NCBI GenBank assembly: GCA_034687125.1
Contig: JAQGBZ010000249.1
Coordinates: 29,351-93,350 of the forward strand
Direction: 5' to 3'
Source of the DNA: Neelides folsomi
Taxonomy: Eukaryota; Arthropoda; Collembola; Neelipleona; Neelidae
Length of the DNA: 64,000 bases
The number at the start of each line of letters is the position of its first letter. Within the stretch, counting starts at the first letter, position 1. Below the pieces are notes generated by a model. It searched no databases. It was not told the origin of the DNA and saw only the letters and a list, made by a program, of their open reading frames with translations. The position numbers were made by a program, and so were the translations under genes. Positions 27,301 to 38,276 of the stretch are shown in pieces.

Positions 27301-27783
27301 GAATTGCATCTGACAGCCCCACCCTATTCCTTTACAAAGGTGATAATTCTGATAATGGATGGGACGAGAAGGAGCCTAAACGAAGAACATTGGAAGATGG
27401 AGAAGATGAAGTTTTATAAATTAACAAAGTGTAAATAACTACAGATGGATTTCCTTCATTTGCTCCTTTTGCTATATAAGGGATCTGTCGGTTTATTTAT
27501 GACTGAGCTTCCCATCCGGCGAATGAACCAAAGGAAGATGAGGAAGAAAGGGAGAATGGTCCGAGTTCACTGCCATATGCAAATCATCCTCAGATTCTTC
27601 AGAACCCGATTTCTTGCGATGTGAATGCAGAATGAAGCTACCTTGGCAAACCGCCACTCCTCCCGACATTCACCTTCCTATTCAACCCACATGGAAAATT
27701 TGTATTGGATAAACAGTTGAAAATCACCAATTATTACATTACATATTCCATCCTATACATTCTGCTAAACTATGTTTCTACAC

Positions 27784-27890
27784 ATCTGAGAAACATCTTA
27801 GAATCATCATCTTAGAATCTTGATCTTAGAATCTTTATAAGAATCTTTATAGAATCTATACATCACAGAATCTCTATAAATGAGAGAATC
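27784..27890. repeat. TTAGAATCTT degenerate tandem repeat
   Basis: Six or more imperfect copies of (T)TAGAATCTTnA in about 100 bp. Confidence 0.65.
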
Positions 27891-30532
27891 TCCTCTACAT
27901 ACAAATTGTATTTATTTCATACCTCATATGTTATATAAGGTGTCTGGTTTAATAAAATACAATGTCGCTTTGTTTGGTTCAGTCTGTGTATTAAATAGAC
28001 AGTAGTTAAATTATCATATATAAAGTCAGTGATTAAGTGATTTGATGAACGAGATAGGCATACTGAGTTATGAGTAGTTTTAATAGTTTAAATACACGGA
28101 GTGTACAATTTTTATATAATTTTCCTATAAAGATACTCAGGATTCGATTCAGGAATCTTCACTTGTGCTTTTTTCCATTCTATTCGCATTTTATATGAGT
28201 TTATGCCATGTGAAGTTTGTGAAGTGAATGGGGAATTTATGTGGAATAACTTTTGATTACATCACTTTTAATTCCACACTTTATGATTTATATTCTTAAA
28301 CCTTCTCATTTAGATAAACATAATATAAATACACATTATAAATAGAAGTGAATAAAAGGACAAAAGTGTAATGTATTTGCTGATCTAAAGAAGTTGATAA
28401 AATAAGTACAAGTGTATTAAATGTAATGTAGTAAAATACATGGGATAAAATACTTATATAAAGTAAGTACTGTAAATGTAAGGGATCTGAACAATATGAG
28501 AATGTGTCCATTTGAGTAGAATGAGTTTGATGAGAATAAATGGAGGATGAATGTAAAAAACAAGAGTTTGGATTGTTCATATGTGTAATATTGGGTCAAG
28601 TTTGAAAATGTGTGAATTAAGTTTTGAGCGATCCCAGTGGAGCTCCGATTCCTCACAATGAGAGGAAGAATGAAAAAGTAAGACAAGGAGGCGGAATGGA
28701 AAGAATGAACAGGTGGAAGAATCTGAATCTCCCTGCCAATGCTTTTAAAACCATCTTGATGCATTGTGTTCATTGGCGGCAGCGAAGTCCAACCTAACGG
28801 TCCTTTAAGATCTTGAGATGCAAATCCTCCCTTCATTGCCGCGGAGAATGAAACATCCCAAATTTCCATTGAGGCGAATCGAAGCTTCAATTAATCTTCC
28901 AAATGGACTTCAATGACTCCCTTTTTATTAAAATCCTTTCAATCCGATGGAGAATGACGGAATGACCCAAATTGAATTCTATGAATTTATTCATTTTTAT
29001 GAATAATCTGAATCATATTTCATTCATTTGAAAAATATCTCATTTTCACATCCAACCATAATAAATATAATTTCTCATAATATAAATTATTACTTATAAA
29101 TAAAAAGATCTTTTAGTCGCGTCCCTTTGCGTAAAAATCTTTACAAGCTCCTTACTTTTAAATTCTTGTTTAAAATCATTGAATTAATTTAATTTACTAA
29201 TTATTTTTAAATATTTTATTATTTTAATTTAGTTCTGCTGATCGGCTAGTTCTTTTTATTATTCAGTGCATAAATAAAAGTACTGATAAATTAAATGAAG
29301 TTCATATGTTTAAATTAATGAATGTTTAATCAAATAGTTGAACTTAAATAAAAAAAGGTTGAGTGAGTTGAATGGAAAATGAAATGTTAAGTGATGGGTT
29401 GAATGATAAAAATGGCGAACATTTTCACAGTTAGTCAAATTGACAAGGAAGGATTTAAATAGCACAAGAAATACTTTCCGTCTCCGGCGCACTCATTACG
29501 AATGCACACCAACATTTCCCCGCTCCCTTCATCTTTGTCTCTCCAAATCTCCGCATTGAGAGACAACTGTTAAAAATCTTCGTCCATTGAGCTCAATTGA
29601 TTCTCCCATCATTAATTATCATTCTGACATTCATCCCTGATGAATCATCTTCAATTTACATATGATTAAACTCAACAGTAAACATCGATTAATTCATACC
29701 TATCAATTTCATTCTCTGGTCATGAATAGTTCAACAGTTAAAGATGACAAATCTAACCTTACACATTTAGATGAGACAAATGTTTCAATAAAGGGCCAAT
29801 AAAGAAATTCCAAATGTCAAATAAACCCTCAATTTAACTAAATATAAATGCCAAGTTAAAGTTAACGGTTAGACTTTGTTGTAAAGATAAAATGACAAAT
29901 ACGAATATGGTACTTTCATATTTATAATAACAAGATAATTTCTAGGAAAAAATGTCAAAATTAATAGTTTTGGTTTTCATTGCCAAATTACTCCGAATGA
30001 GTTTAAAAAGTTGGTAAGTAGAGTAAAAAATATTTTTGAAAACAAACGACATCCGGTTAATTATTTGAGCTCATTAATGTTAAAAATGTGAGAAAACTCC
30101 TTGCAAATCCTGCTCCAAGTTGGAGCCGAACCATTCGATCAACTTGTACTTAACAAGTCAATCCGGACACTCACCTTAATTTAACAAAGATCTCGTCTTC
30201 TTCCCAACTTCAACTCGTCATAGTCGCTGTGTTGGGGAAAATGAAGGGTCGACTGTCAACCAACCCAACAGTCTCAAATTTTCCCAATCCGGCTCTTTCT
30301 TCAAATTCAGTTAATAAGTTAATGTAACACTCCACAAAACTCAAAATCCGATGAAACCGTGGACCAACAGGGGAAATCCTATAAGATCACTTTTCCTAAA
30401 TTACTTTTAATTCCCAGGTGTAGTATTAACTTCAGGTGTGTAAATTGTCGGTGTGTAAGAAAGGAGAGGGAAATGACCTGAACAGGTAGTTGTTGGTGTG
30501 GTTGGAGAGGGACTGGCGAGCTGACGCTCCTG

Positions 30533-30561
30533 AGGAATTCTTCGACGCGTTCAGAATTCCT
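30533..30561. repeat. 9-bp inverted repeat in GC-rich patch
   Basis: AGGAATTCT (30533-30541) and AGAATTCCT (30553-30561) are exact reverse complements around an 11-nt loop. Confidence 0.7.
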
Positions 30562-31392
30562 GCGGGGTTTCTTCTCCCTCCGGCTGAGTCTACCTGAACC
30601 CACCTGCAAATACCTGTAGCAACCTCCTCCAAACCCTTCTTGTTAAATACAGGTACTTAGGCTACCATAGAACCATCATCTTCCTACACATATATAACCA
30701 TGTACATGATTGTATATTACTCCCTCCATGTATAGAACCGCCGATGGTTCATACACAGGGAATAAGAATAAGGATTACGGGGAAAGGAGGTGAAGACTGA
30801 GATGGGGAGAATATCATAGAGAGAAATATACACACACCTGGATTTTGTTCTTGGATTATTGGAGAGTCCTATGTACATAGTTATGTATGAATTCACCTCC
30901 ATATTTCATCTTCATCTTCCTCTTTTCTTCCACTCACCATGCTTCAAATGACCAACATTCCTCTTGAGAGAGTCAGTGAGGAGATAAAGAAGCCTTTTAT
31001 CCTCAAAACCTGTCTCCAGCCCGACTCTCACATTGACCTTACTCTCATATTAAAACTACATTTTTTAATATTCTATAAATGCGCTTATTTCACATTATGC
31101 ATTATTTATAATAATACATCATTTTTTGAAAGAATGATAAATGATAATTAATATTTTTTTAATTTAATTTCTCACTTTTATCCAAAAAATACCCCAAATG
31201 ATTTTATTTTTTAATATTATTTAATTCAAATATTATTTAATAGTTAGAATTCGTTAGGGCACAATTAAGTACATAAGAAATGATCATAAAATGAAACGAG
31301 GGTGAGTATTGAAGATTTTGAAGTCAATTTACTAAATGGCATTTAGATAAACATGGAACGGTTCTTTCGAATGAGTAGAGGGATTTGGGAAG

Positions 31393-31488
31393 TCATGTGA
31401 TTTTTACTTTGCGCCAAAATTGTTTCGAGTACCCGAAGGGGATTTACTTTTGGGGATTTGAGACAGGTGATTTCAGGCGGATCACCTG
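31393..31488. promoter_or_regulatory. Candidate ZDHHC6 promoter elements (E-box palindrome, E2F-like site)
   Basis: TCATGTGA (31393-31400, M-box-like), GCGCCAAAA (31411-31419, E2F-like) and an inverted pair of E-boxes, CAGGTGAT (31464-31471) and ATCACCTG (31481-31488), lie 300-390 nt upstream of the ZDHHC6 start codon. Motif matches are by eye; function is inferred. Confidence 0.3.
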
Positions 31489-31662
31489 GCGATTGTGGAT
31501 TTCTGGCACCGTATTTTATTATTCAACTTATTTTTAAAGTCTCAACCCATGGAGGGTCAAAAAGGGTGAATTTTATAAATAAATGGGTTTGAGGAACCTT
31601 TCGACTTTTTCCCTTCATTTTACTTCTTTTTAACTTCAGCCGAAAGTACTTTTACATTGCTG

Positions 31663-31759
31663 GTAATTTTATTGAATTTTTTAATTTAAATCTTCAAATT
31701 TTTCAATTAACTCATTTATATCCATTTTAAGAAGATCTAATAACATTGTTTTATTTCAG
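31663..31759 (+). other. Probable 5' UTR intron of ZDHHC6
   Basis: Donor TG|GTAATT at 31663 and acceptor TTTATTTCAG ending at 31759 bound a 97-nt intron 23 nt upstream of the start codon. The acceptor is strong and the donor choice is tentative. A trans-spliced leader at the same acceptor is an alternative. Confidence 0.4.
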
Positions 31760-31782
31760 TGATTTGATTCGCAATTTTAATC

Positions 31783-33960
31783 ATGGGTTCGTTTAAAGAA
31801 TTATTAAGAAGAATGTGGCATTTTGGTCCAATTGCCACACTTGGTAAGATTATCAAATAAACACAAAAACTACAAATATAAATTAAGCTAATTTATTAAA
31901 TATTAATTAAAAAATAAATAATTTGGTTTAATTTAGGATTAATTAGCACAATAACATTAGCCGTGATATATTGTTCTTTAATGTGGTGGCCGCCACATGA
32001 ATCCCTCGGAGGTCTTCTCAACCTCACATTCTTCCTCTTTTGCTCTGGACTTGTTCTCTTCCATTTCCTATGTGCCATGGTCAATGGCCCTGGATATCTT
32101 CCGTTTAAATGGAAACCGGTGAGTAAACTGACCTTTTAATTTAATATAATAATTGATTAAATGGGAAGAGTTTGAAAATAATGTGCGGTTTTATAATTTA
32201 TTATTCAGGAGGATGAAAAGGATGAAGTGAAACTTCAGTTTTGTGCAGTTTGTGAAGGATTCAAAGCTCCTCGAGCTCACCATTGTAGAAAATGTATGTC
32301 AAATTTAATATCCATTTTCATCTATATTGATCTAACATATTTAAAATTTTGAATGATGATATTTAATATTTATTATTTATTTTAGGTGGTCGTTGTGTCA
32401 TGAAAATGGATCATCATTGGTAATATATTTTTTGTTAATATTTATAATTAAAGTGTGTACCAATTAATCTTGGTTAATTGTCTTAATTGGAATTCTTAAT
32501 TGGATAATTTTATATTTCAGCCCTTGGATCAACAACTGTGTTGGACATCGGAATCACGCACATTTCTTTTTTTTCCTTGTCGCAGCGGTGATCGGTTGTT
32601 CAGATGCGTGCATTATCCTTGGATGTTCAATTTACAGAGCGATTTATCGCGTAAGGATTTTTTACAGATATTTTCAAATTAATCAAAGAAGGAATAATTA
32701 ATGATTAATAATTATGTTTTAAAACTTCAAAACTTGTTATACAATGAATATACATAATGGTATTTTATTTAATTGACCATTTCAGTCTTATAACGTTTAT
32801 TATGGACTCGATGTTCCATACGTCTACTTGGGAATTTATGGATTACTTTGGGGGATTTTCTCACTTGGTTGTGCAATCGGCGTGACACTTGGTGTCGGAT
32901 TTCTTCTATTTTACCAAGTAAAATATTTTTATTATTTTATATTAAATAAATAAAACAGAATTAAAAGATCATTTTTTGAGATGAAGTTTCCAACTTTAAA
33001 ATCTGAATTGATTATTCCATTAGATGAAAATAGTATTTCGGAACAAAACGAGCATCGAAGAATGGATTATGGAAAAGGCTGAATATCGTCGGAAGATTTT
33101 TCCCCAAGTTTCTCCCATCGTTTATCCTTATAATTTCGGATGGAAGCAAAATGCGAAGTTTGTTTTGAACTTGAAGTGTTCTCCAGCTGGTGATGGAATT
33201 ACATGGCCAGTTCTTCCCGGATGTACCCAGCACACTCTCACTGTAAAAGCGGTTTATTTAAAACTTATTGATTTCAAAATCTGCAAAACTCTTCATTCCT
33301 CAATTTAAATTTTTTAACCAATTTTCTATTTATTGCTCTTCTTATTAAATATTTAAAGTTTAAATATAATACAGCTGATGTAAACTCTACATTCTGCTTT
33401 GCAAAGTATGAAACTATTATTGAAACGAACTTTTGAGCTTTAAAGAATTTAAAGATAATTGAGTTTTGAAGAAGTTTTAATTTGTTTTGTCATCGTGTGT
33501 CATCGGAAAGGAATCGATGACAATTGTCCACTTGCAGTGCGAGCAATTGCAGCAAAAATGGGATAAGAAGAAACGTAGCAGGGAATATGCAACCGTGGAG
33601 GATTTTTCTGGTTCTTGGTGTCCTATAACGAAAGGATTCCGAGTCGCATTGACTCCACCGATCTCTGACGAACCAAGAATCGCCCTTGACAAAAACGACA
33701 GAATTGTGGCAACTCGATGGAAAAAGTAAAATTAAATCTTTAACATTTACATTACAATTATTCAATTACAATTTGAATTTGCAGTTTTTAATTGTCAAAG
33801 TTGTAATATAATTTTTTTCCACAGGCATTGGCTTTATGGACATAAAGTTGACGAAGACGGAGAAGCAATAAAAGGTGAAAATATCAAAGGTTGGTTCCCT
33901 CGTAGATGTGTGATTGAAATCCTCAACTCTTCTCATCCAGACTGCAAAAAAGACAATTGA
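31783..33960 (+). CDS. ZDHHC6: Palmitoyltransferase ZDHHC6 (complete, 388 aa, 9 exons)
   Basis: Exons are 31783-31843, 31937-32118, 32209-32293, 32386-32419, 32521-32650, 32786-32917, 33024-33242, 33538-33725 and 33825-33960, total 389 codons with stop. ZDHHC6 is an ER protein S-acyltransferase; in vertebrates it modifies calnexin and other ER proteins. Two N-terminal membrane segments (about 13-37, 45-68) precede the cysteine-rich DHHC domain (93-137: FCAVCEGFKAPRAHHCRKC, then DHHCPWINNC with catalytic Cys121), two more membrane segments (about 135-158, 178-207), MKIVFRNKTSIEEWI after the last one, and an SH3-like tail (EDFSGSWCP, EPRI, WLYGH, GWFPRRCV). The tail and the C-terminal KKDN dilysine identify ZDHHC6 among DHHC enzymes. 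Length is close to human (413 aa). Exon 8 start at 33538 is chosen to give HTLTCEQLQQ in frame. Confidence 0.95.
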
Positions 33961-35298
33961 TTTTTATTAAAATCAAGTTATTATTCAAATTATCATCTTA
34001 CAATAATAGTTTTGTAATTGAATTCCTGTATTTCCAATTTTTGAATTTCTTAATGTTTCTTACTGAGGATTTAAAATATAGTTCAAAGGTATGTTTAAAA
34101 CAATCGTCGTTCATCATCAAACTACTCAATCAGTTTTCAATCAAATCAACTTATTAAAACTATCCTCCGATCTCCAACAAGGTTAATTGTAAAACATTAG
34201 TTTTTATAAAATAAATATTATTAATATATAGTACGTTAGAATATTTAGTAGTTGAAAAATACGTAAAATTGATATTATCGTGTTAATTAAATTATAAGTA
34301 TTAAATATCTAATACAATAATAATGAACTACAAAAAGACACTTCGATCAAATTAGTAAATATAATTATATATTTAACACGTAGTAAAATTACATACATTA
34401 AGCATATGAACATTGTTAAATTATATTTAAAATTCAGCATAATGTTAGTTAACTTCTTATATAATTTAAATGTACTTGCATTTAAAAATATTAAAAACCC
34501 AAACATAGTTTGTCTACGTAAAAAATTATCAATTTGGAACCCGAGTTGAATAACAAAATTTGTATCTTGATAAAGACATGAGTTGCTTATGAATAAAAAA
34601 AGATAAAAGGGGGTAAAATAGATTTTTAAATACAACAGTTTATATAAAATATTCCTGTGTTGCATTTGTACTTCAAATCACTCTGTGAAATGATTTTCCA
34701 TGAGTCGTTTATTATCAAAATATCCTTATTTGTATTTATTTACATAAATAATATGTTATTATACATTTTTATAGCTATTAGATAATTTGTGGATTTGAGT
34801 AAAAGTAAATAAAGAGATGAGTTGAATTCGTGAAATGTTTTTTTAAAAGGTTTAAGCTTCAGCATCAAGTTATTTAATGGTTTAAGCATATGAAAGTCAA
34901 TAAGAATGAATAAGTATATTTCATTAGATGTCAAGGCTTATTTGAATAGGTAGGCACACCTTCCAAATACATACCTAGTATAAAGCTTACTTAAAATCCA
35001 TCAAATGATTAAATAAAGAGAGATGCATTTGAACCGTTCAGTTGTCCTTGTGGATCTTCAACCAACGCCAATGTGAAAGACGTCATTAAGAACAGAATTA
35101 TTAAACAATTTTGTTATTTCAATTTCATTAAAACTTTAAAACTCGCAAACTTTTTGAAAGGTTTTTAATTAGAACATTACAGGTAATTATAAATTCAATT
35201 AACTAAAACTCAGCGAAAATGAAACTATTGGAGTTAATTCTTAATATTTTAATATTTAGATCATATAATTTATACTCCATTGGCGTTCAAATGAGGAA
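33961..35298. other. Intergenic sequence after ZDHHC6
   Basis: Very AT-rich. It should hold the ZDHHC6 3' UTR. A possible polyadenylation signal AATAAA is at 34210-34215, about 250 nt past the stop; an ATTAAA sits at 33966, too close to the stop to be likely. Nothing else is seen. Confidence 0.4.
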
Positions 35299-35751
35299 AT
35301 GGGCGAATTATTGGGTTCATTATCAAAAGCTTTAAAAAGGAACGAGATGAAAGAAATAGAAGAAGATTCTTCGGCTTCACTTCTCCATTCTCATAAAGAG
35401 GAAGGAGATTCACAATTGAACAAATCTTCAAATTATGATAATCTTGTCAGATCAAATGAAGAAAATGGAGAATTGGAAAAACCAAAAAGAGAAAATCTCC
35501 AATTCATTTCGAGTCAAATTGCTTCAATTGGTCAAATGAAATGTATGTCCATTTTCACTTGTCCAAAACTTCAAAGTTTTATTTCAAATGGGTCGAAGGT
35601 CTTTGGTCGGAAAAGTCCAGAAGTTAAAGGACAAGAGAAAAAAGAAAACACGTTTTTACTCGATACGGAAGGAGAAACCGAAATCTCAACGAGACGTTCG
35701 TATTTTAATAAACAGTTAAAAAACAAAGGTGCATTTCTTAGATTTAAATGA
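35299..35751 (+). CDS. Hypothetical 150-aa polar protein
   Basis: Single open frame starting MGELLGSLSKALKRNEM, rich in Lys, Glu, Ser and Asn, with a short cysteine-containing core (CMSIFTCPKLQ) and a basic segment (SKVFGRKSPEVK). There is no signal peptide or membrane segment, and no family is recognised. A splice acceptor (TTTAATATTTAG) ends about 30 nt upstream and could join a 5' UTR exon. An AATAAA at 35768-35773 follows 17 nt after the stop. The frame is longer and more codon-like than its AT-rich surroundings, but chance or a relic exon remains possible. Confidence 0.4.
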   Translation: MGELLGSLSKALKRNEMKEIEEDSSASLLHSHKEEGDSQLNKSSNYDNLVRSNEENGELEKPKRENLQFISSQIASIGQMKCMSIFTCPKLQSFISNGSKVFGRKSPEVKGQEKKENTFLLDTEGETEISTRRSYFNKQLKNKGAFLRFK

Positions 35752-36613
35752 TAATTAAATCACTGTTAATAAAATACATAAATTGTTAAATATAATTTTA
35801 GCAATAATCTCTCATTTAGTTTCGAATAAATGTAATTTACCTTTTGCCTTTTATAAATTATGTAATGTATTTAAACAATTGTATAAAGTTTTTTAAATAA
35901 ATTGAATTAAAATTTATTTAAGAAAAATTCAATAGCAATTTTGTCATTAGGAAAATTCAATTATAATTATAATATTTCCTTAATAAATTAATTTTTCGTT
36001 CTCGTTCGGCTCCTGTGAAAAGAACGGCTTTAATACCAAATATTTACATTCGGAAGATAGGCAAAGTGAACGAAGGGAGTTTTAACGATTCTCCCCATGA
36101 AGGAGGTAAATTGATAAGAGCACGCCTTCAACATTTTTAACACCCGCCATATGCCACTCACAATACAAAGAGCAATTAAGGACGGAAATAGACAAGTTGG
36201 TTAGTAAGTACATATTCCATATATAACACCCATATTACATGACACACATATAACTAGACATGTTTAACTATTAAACAATGTTCAAAGTCTTTTCCTCGCC
36301 CGCCCCTAACCATAACACACATAAATATCTACTGTAGTACATATTCGCTGATTTCATTATGAGGAAAGGAATAAATCTTTATATTTTCATTTTCATTTTA
36401 CTCTACATATACCATATATTGTACATACAATTTAAAATCATATCTTAAAAACTGTATATTTTCTATACATTCTCTCAATCTCCACCAATCGACAGGATTA
36501 TAAAGTATACCAATTGTATGTGCCATTCATTATACATGTACTCTTAATATAAATACAGTAGACATATACTTGAGGATGTTGTATAGAAAGACATATTTAT
36601 TAGCTGTGTAGTT

Positions 36614-36655
36614 TATACATAGAGTATTATATACGATTACTACACTCTATGTATA
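36614..36655. repeat. 12-bp perfect inverted repeat
   Basis: TATACATAGAGT (36614-36625) and ACTCTATGTATA (36644-36655) are exact reverse complements with an 18-nt spacer. Confidence 0.75.
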
Positions 36656-37488
36656 CCATACGTGTTAGTACCTAAGTAGTTAGCTAATATTGGAAAGTTG
36701 TTAGCGAATCGGGTGAAAAAGAAATAACATTTTGCAGGAAAGAAGCCGAAAGGAGTGAAAGGAGTCAAGCACTTGGCGCCGTTGGATCGTTACGAACATG
36801 TTCAGACTCATCAACAAGTTCATACATTTTACATTGCGGAATGCCCATAAAATTATCACAACATTTTACACCCAACATTTAATGAAAAGTTTAAATGAAA
36901 AGTTTAAATACAACTTTGAATGAGATAAACTTTACCTATAAATTTTAATGCTGTACTCTATATGAAATCTCTTATATATCTAAATCTTTAAATCTTATAA
37001 ATTACCTTACTACAGTATACTTTATATTCACTAAACTACTCAAGGTGCAAAAGGTTTATGTAATAAAACACGGCAAAGTTTAAGTTTACTCAATTCCTCA
37101 ATATTGGTATTTGCTATCCCAAAGCTCACAAAAGCGATTAACCCAATTTTGATTCCAAATGTCAAACTTTGGATATATCAAACTTTAACACACACACAAT
37201 GTTAAACATTTGAAGCACCACAGGTGTATTCCTATGCAGGATGTTCCCAACTCTTTTATTCATTTATGGAGGGCGAAGGGGAGAAATTGGGAAATTAATT
37301 TCACTTGTTTGCTTTCTATACCAAAAATTCTTACTATAGGAGAAATCCAGAAAAGGATCGTAAAAAGATGGTTTGTTATGAAGCCATATTTACAATATTC
37401 ATGTTGCTTTTCAATCTACACATCTTTATCCGTTTGGAATATAATGAAATTACCATAAGATATGTATACAAGGAAAAATGTTTTCTCC

Positions 37489-37585
37489 TGAAGAATTCTT
37501 CACGGTCGGTTCGGATTTCATTGTTATGACAAATGCATGGGGTTTTGTACATTGCGGAGCTCCGCAAAGAGCTTTGGAGAATTCT
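37489..37585. repeat. Cluster of perfect palindromes
   Basis: TGAAGAATTCTTCA (14 bp, 37489-37502), TTGCGGAGCTCCGCAA (16 bp, 37552-37567) and GAGAATTCTC (about 37576-37585) lie within 100 bp, 700-790 nt upstream of the unc80 start. Confidence 0.7.
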
Positions 37586-37679
37586 CTTGGAAAAACTCGC
37601 ATTCAAAGAAGGTTCTTCATTCAACTTTATTTATCTTTGCCAATTCTTCTAAACCATTTCTGTGGGGTCTGACTAAGTT

Positions 37680-37820
37680 TAATATCCGAGAGTTCCAATA
37701 GGGAGTTGCAATACCCGAAAGATAAATACCCTGGTGCTAAATTCCCAAGAGTTAGAAACACGGGGTCAAATACCAGAGTTAAAAATTCAGAGTTTTAAGG
37801 CCTAATACCAGGGAATTAAA
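37680..37820. repeat. Diverged AATACC(C/A)G repeat
   Basis: Four loosely related segments sharing AATACCxGG / AGAGTT words. Copies are too diverged to set a unit length by eye. Confidence 0.35.
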
Positions 37821-37867
37821 TGTTGTTATGTTGTAAAAAATTCACAAGTTATAAGTTTGAGTGTAAA

Positions 37868-37905
37868 AAACCCGGGAGCGGGTTGAGCGGGTTTGCGCGG
37901 GTAAG
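37868..37905 (+). promoter_or_regulatory. GC-rich patch with strong donor: candidate unc80 first-exon end
   Basis: GAGCGGGTTGAGCGGGTTT-type repeats end in CGCGG|GTAAGT at 37901, a near-ideal donor. It could be the 3' end of a noncoding first exon of unc80, spliced to an acceptor such as the CAG ending at 38250. Inferred only. Confidence 0.25.
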
Positions 37906-38276
37906 TTGGTCCATGAGAGCAGCATCCAAAAGGGAAAATCGATTCTTCTACGACGCCTCTGTCCTGTCTCTTCTCTGTCAAAGGGAGTTGGATCAGGAGA
38001 ACATAAACCACGGCCCATTTCGCCTCCACCACTCCCAATTACACATTACTCCCAATCTTAACCCACTCGGCTCTTTTCACTTACATTTCCTTAATATTTA
38101 AACGTCCAGCGGCTTTGTAAAACATAAATTGTAATTTTATATAAGTAATACATAGTTAGTTAATTAAGATTTTATAAAAAGTATTAAGAAGTAGGAAACC
38201 GAAGAAGAATTCCAAGTTATGGAGTTTGGTCCTAAAGGGGGAAAGTGACAGATTTGAATAAGAATTAGTTAAGAAG

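Larger units (their letters stand above)
24399..31662. other. Intergenic region between the divergent Uninflatable-like gene and ZDHHC6
   Basis: About 7.3 kb. It must contain the promoter and any 5' UTR exon of the minus-strand gene and the promoter of ZDHHC6. I see AT-rich filler, a TTAGAATCTT repeat (27784-27890), a GC-richer exon-like patch at 30465-30625 and unexplained open frames, but no recognisable protein gene. Confidence 0.6.
35752..38276. other. Intergenic region upstream of unc80
   Basis: It contains an inverted repeat at 36614-36655, a cluster of perfect palindromes at 37489-37585, a diverged AATACC-type repeat at 37680-37820 and a GC-rich patch at 37868-37905. The unc80 promoter and 5' UTR must lie here. 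No other gene is recognised. Confidence 0.55.
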
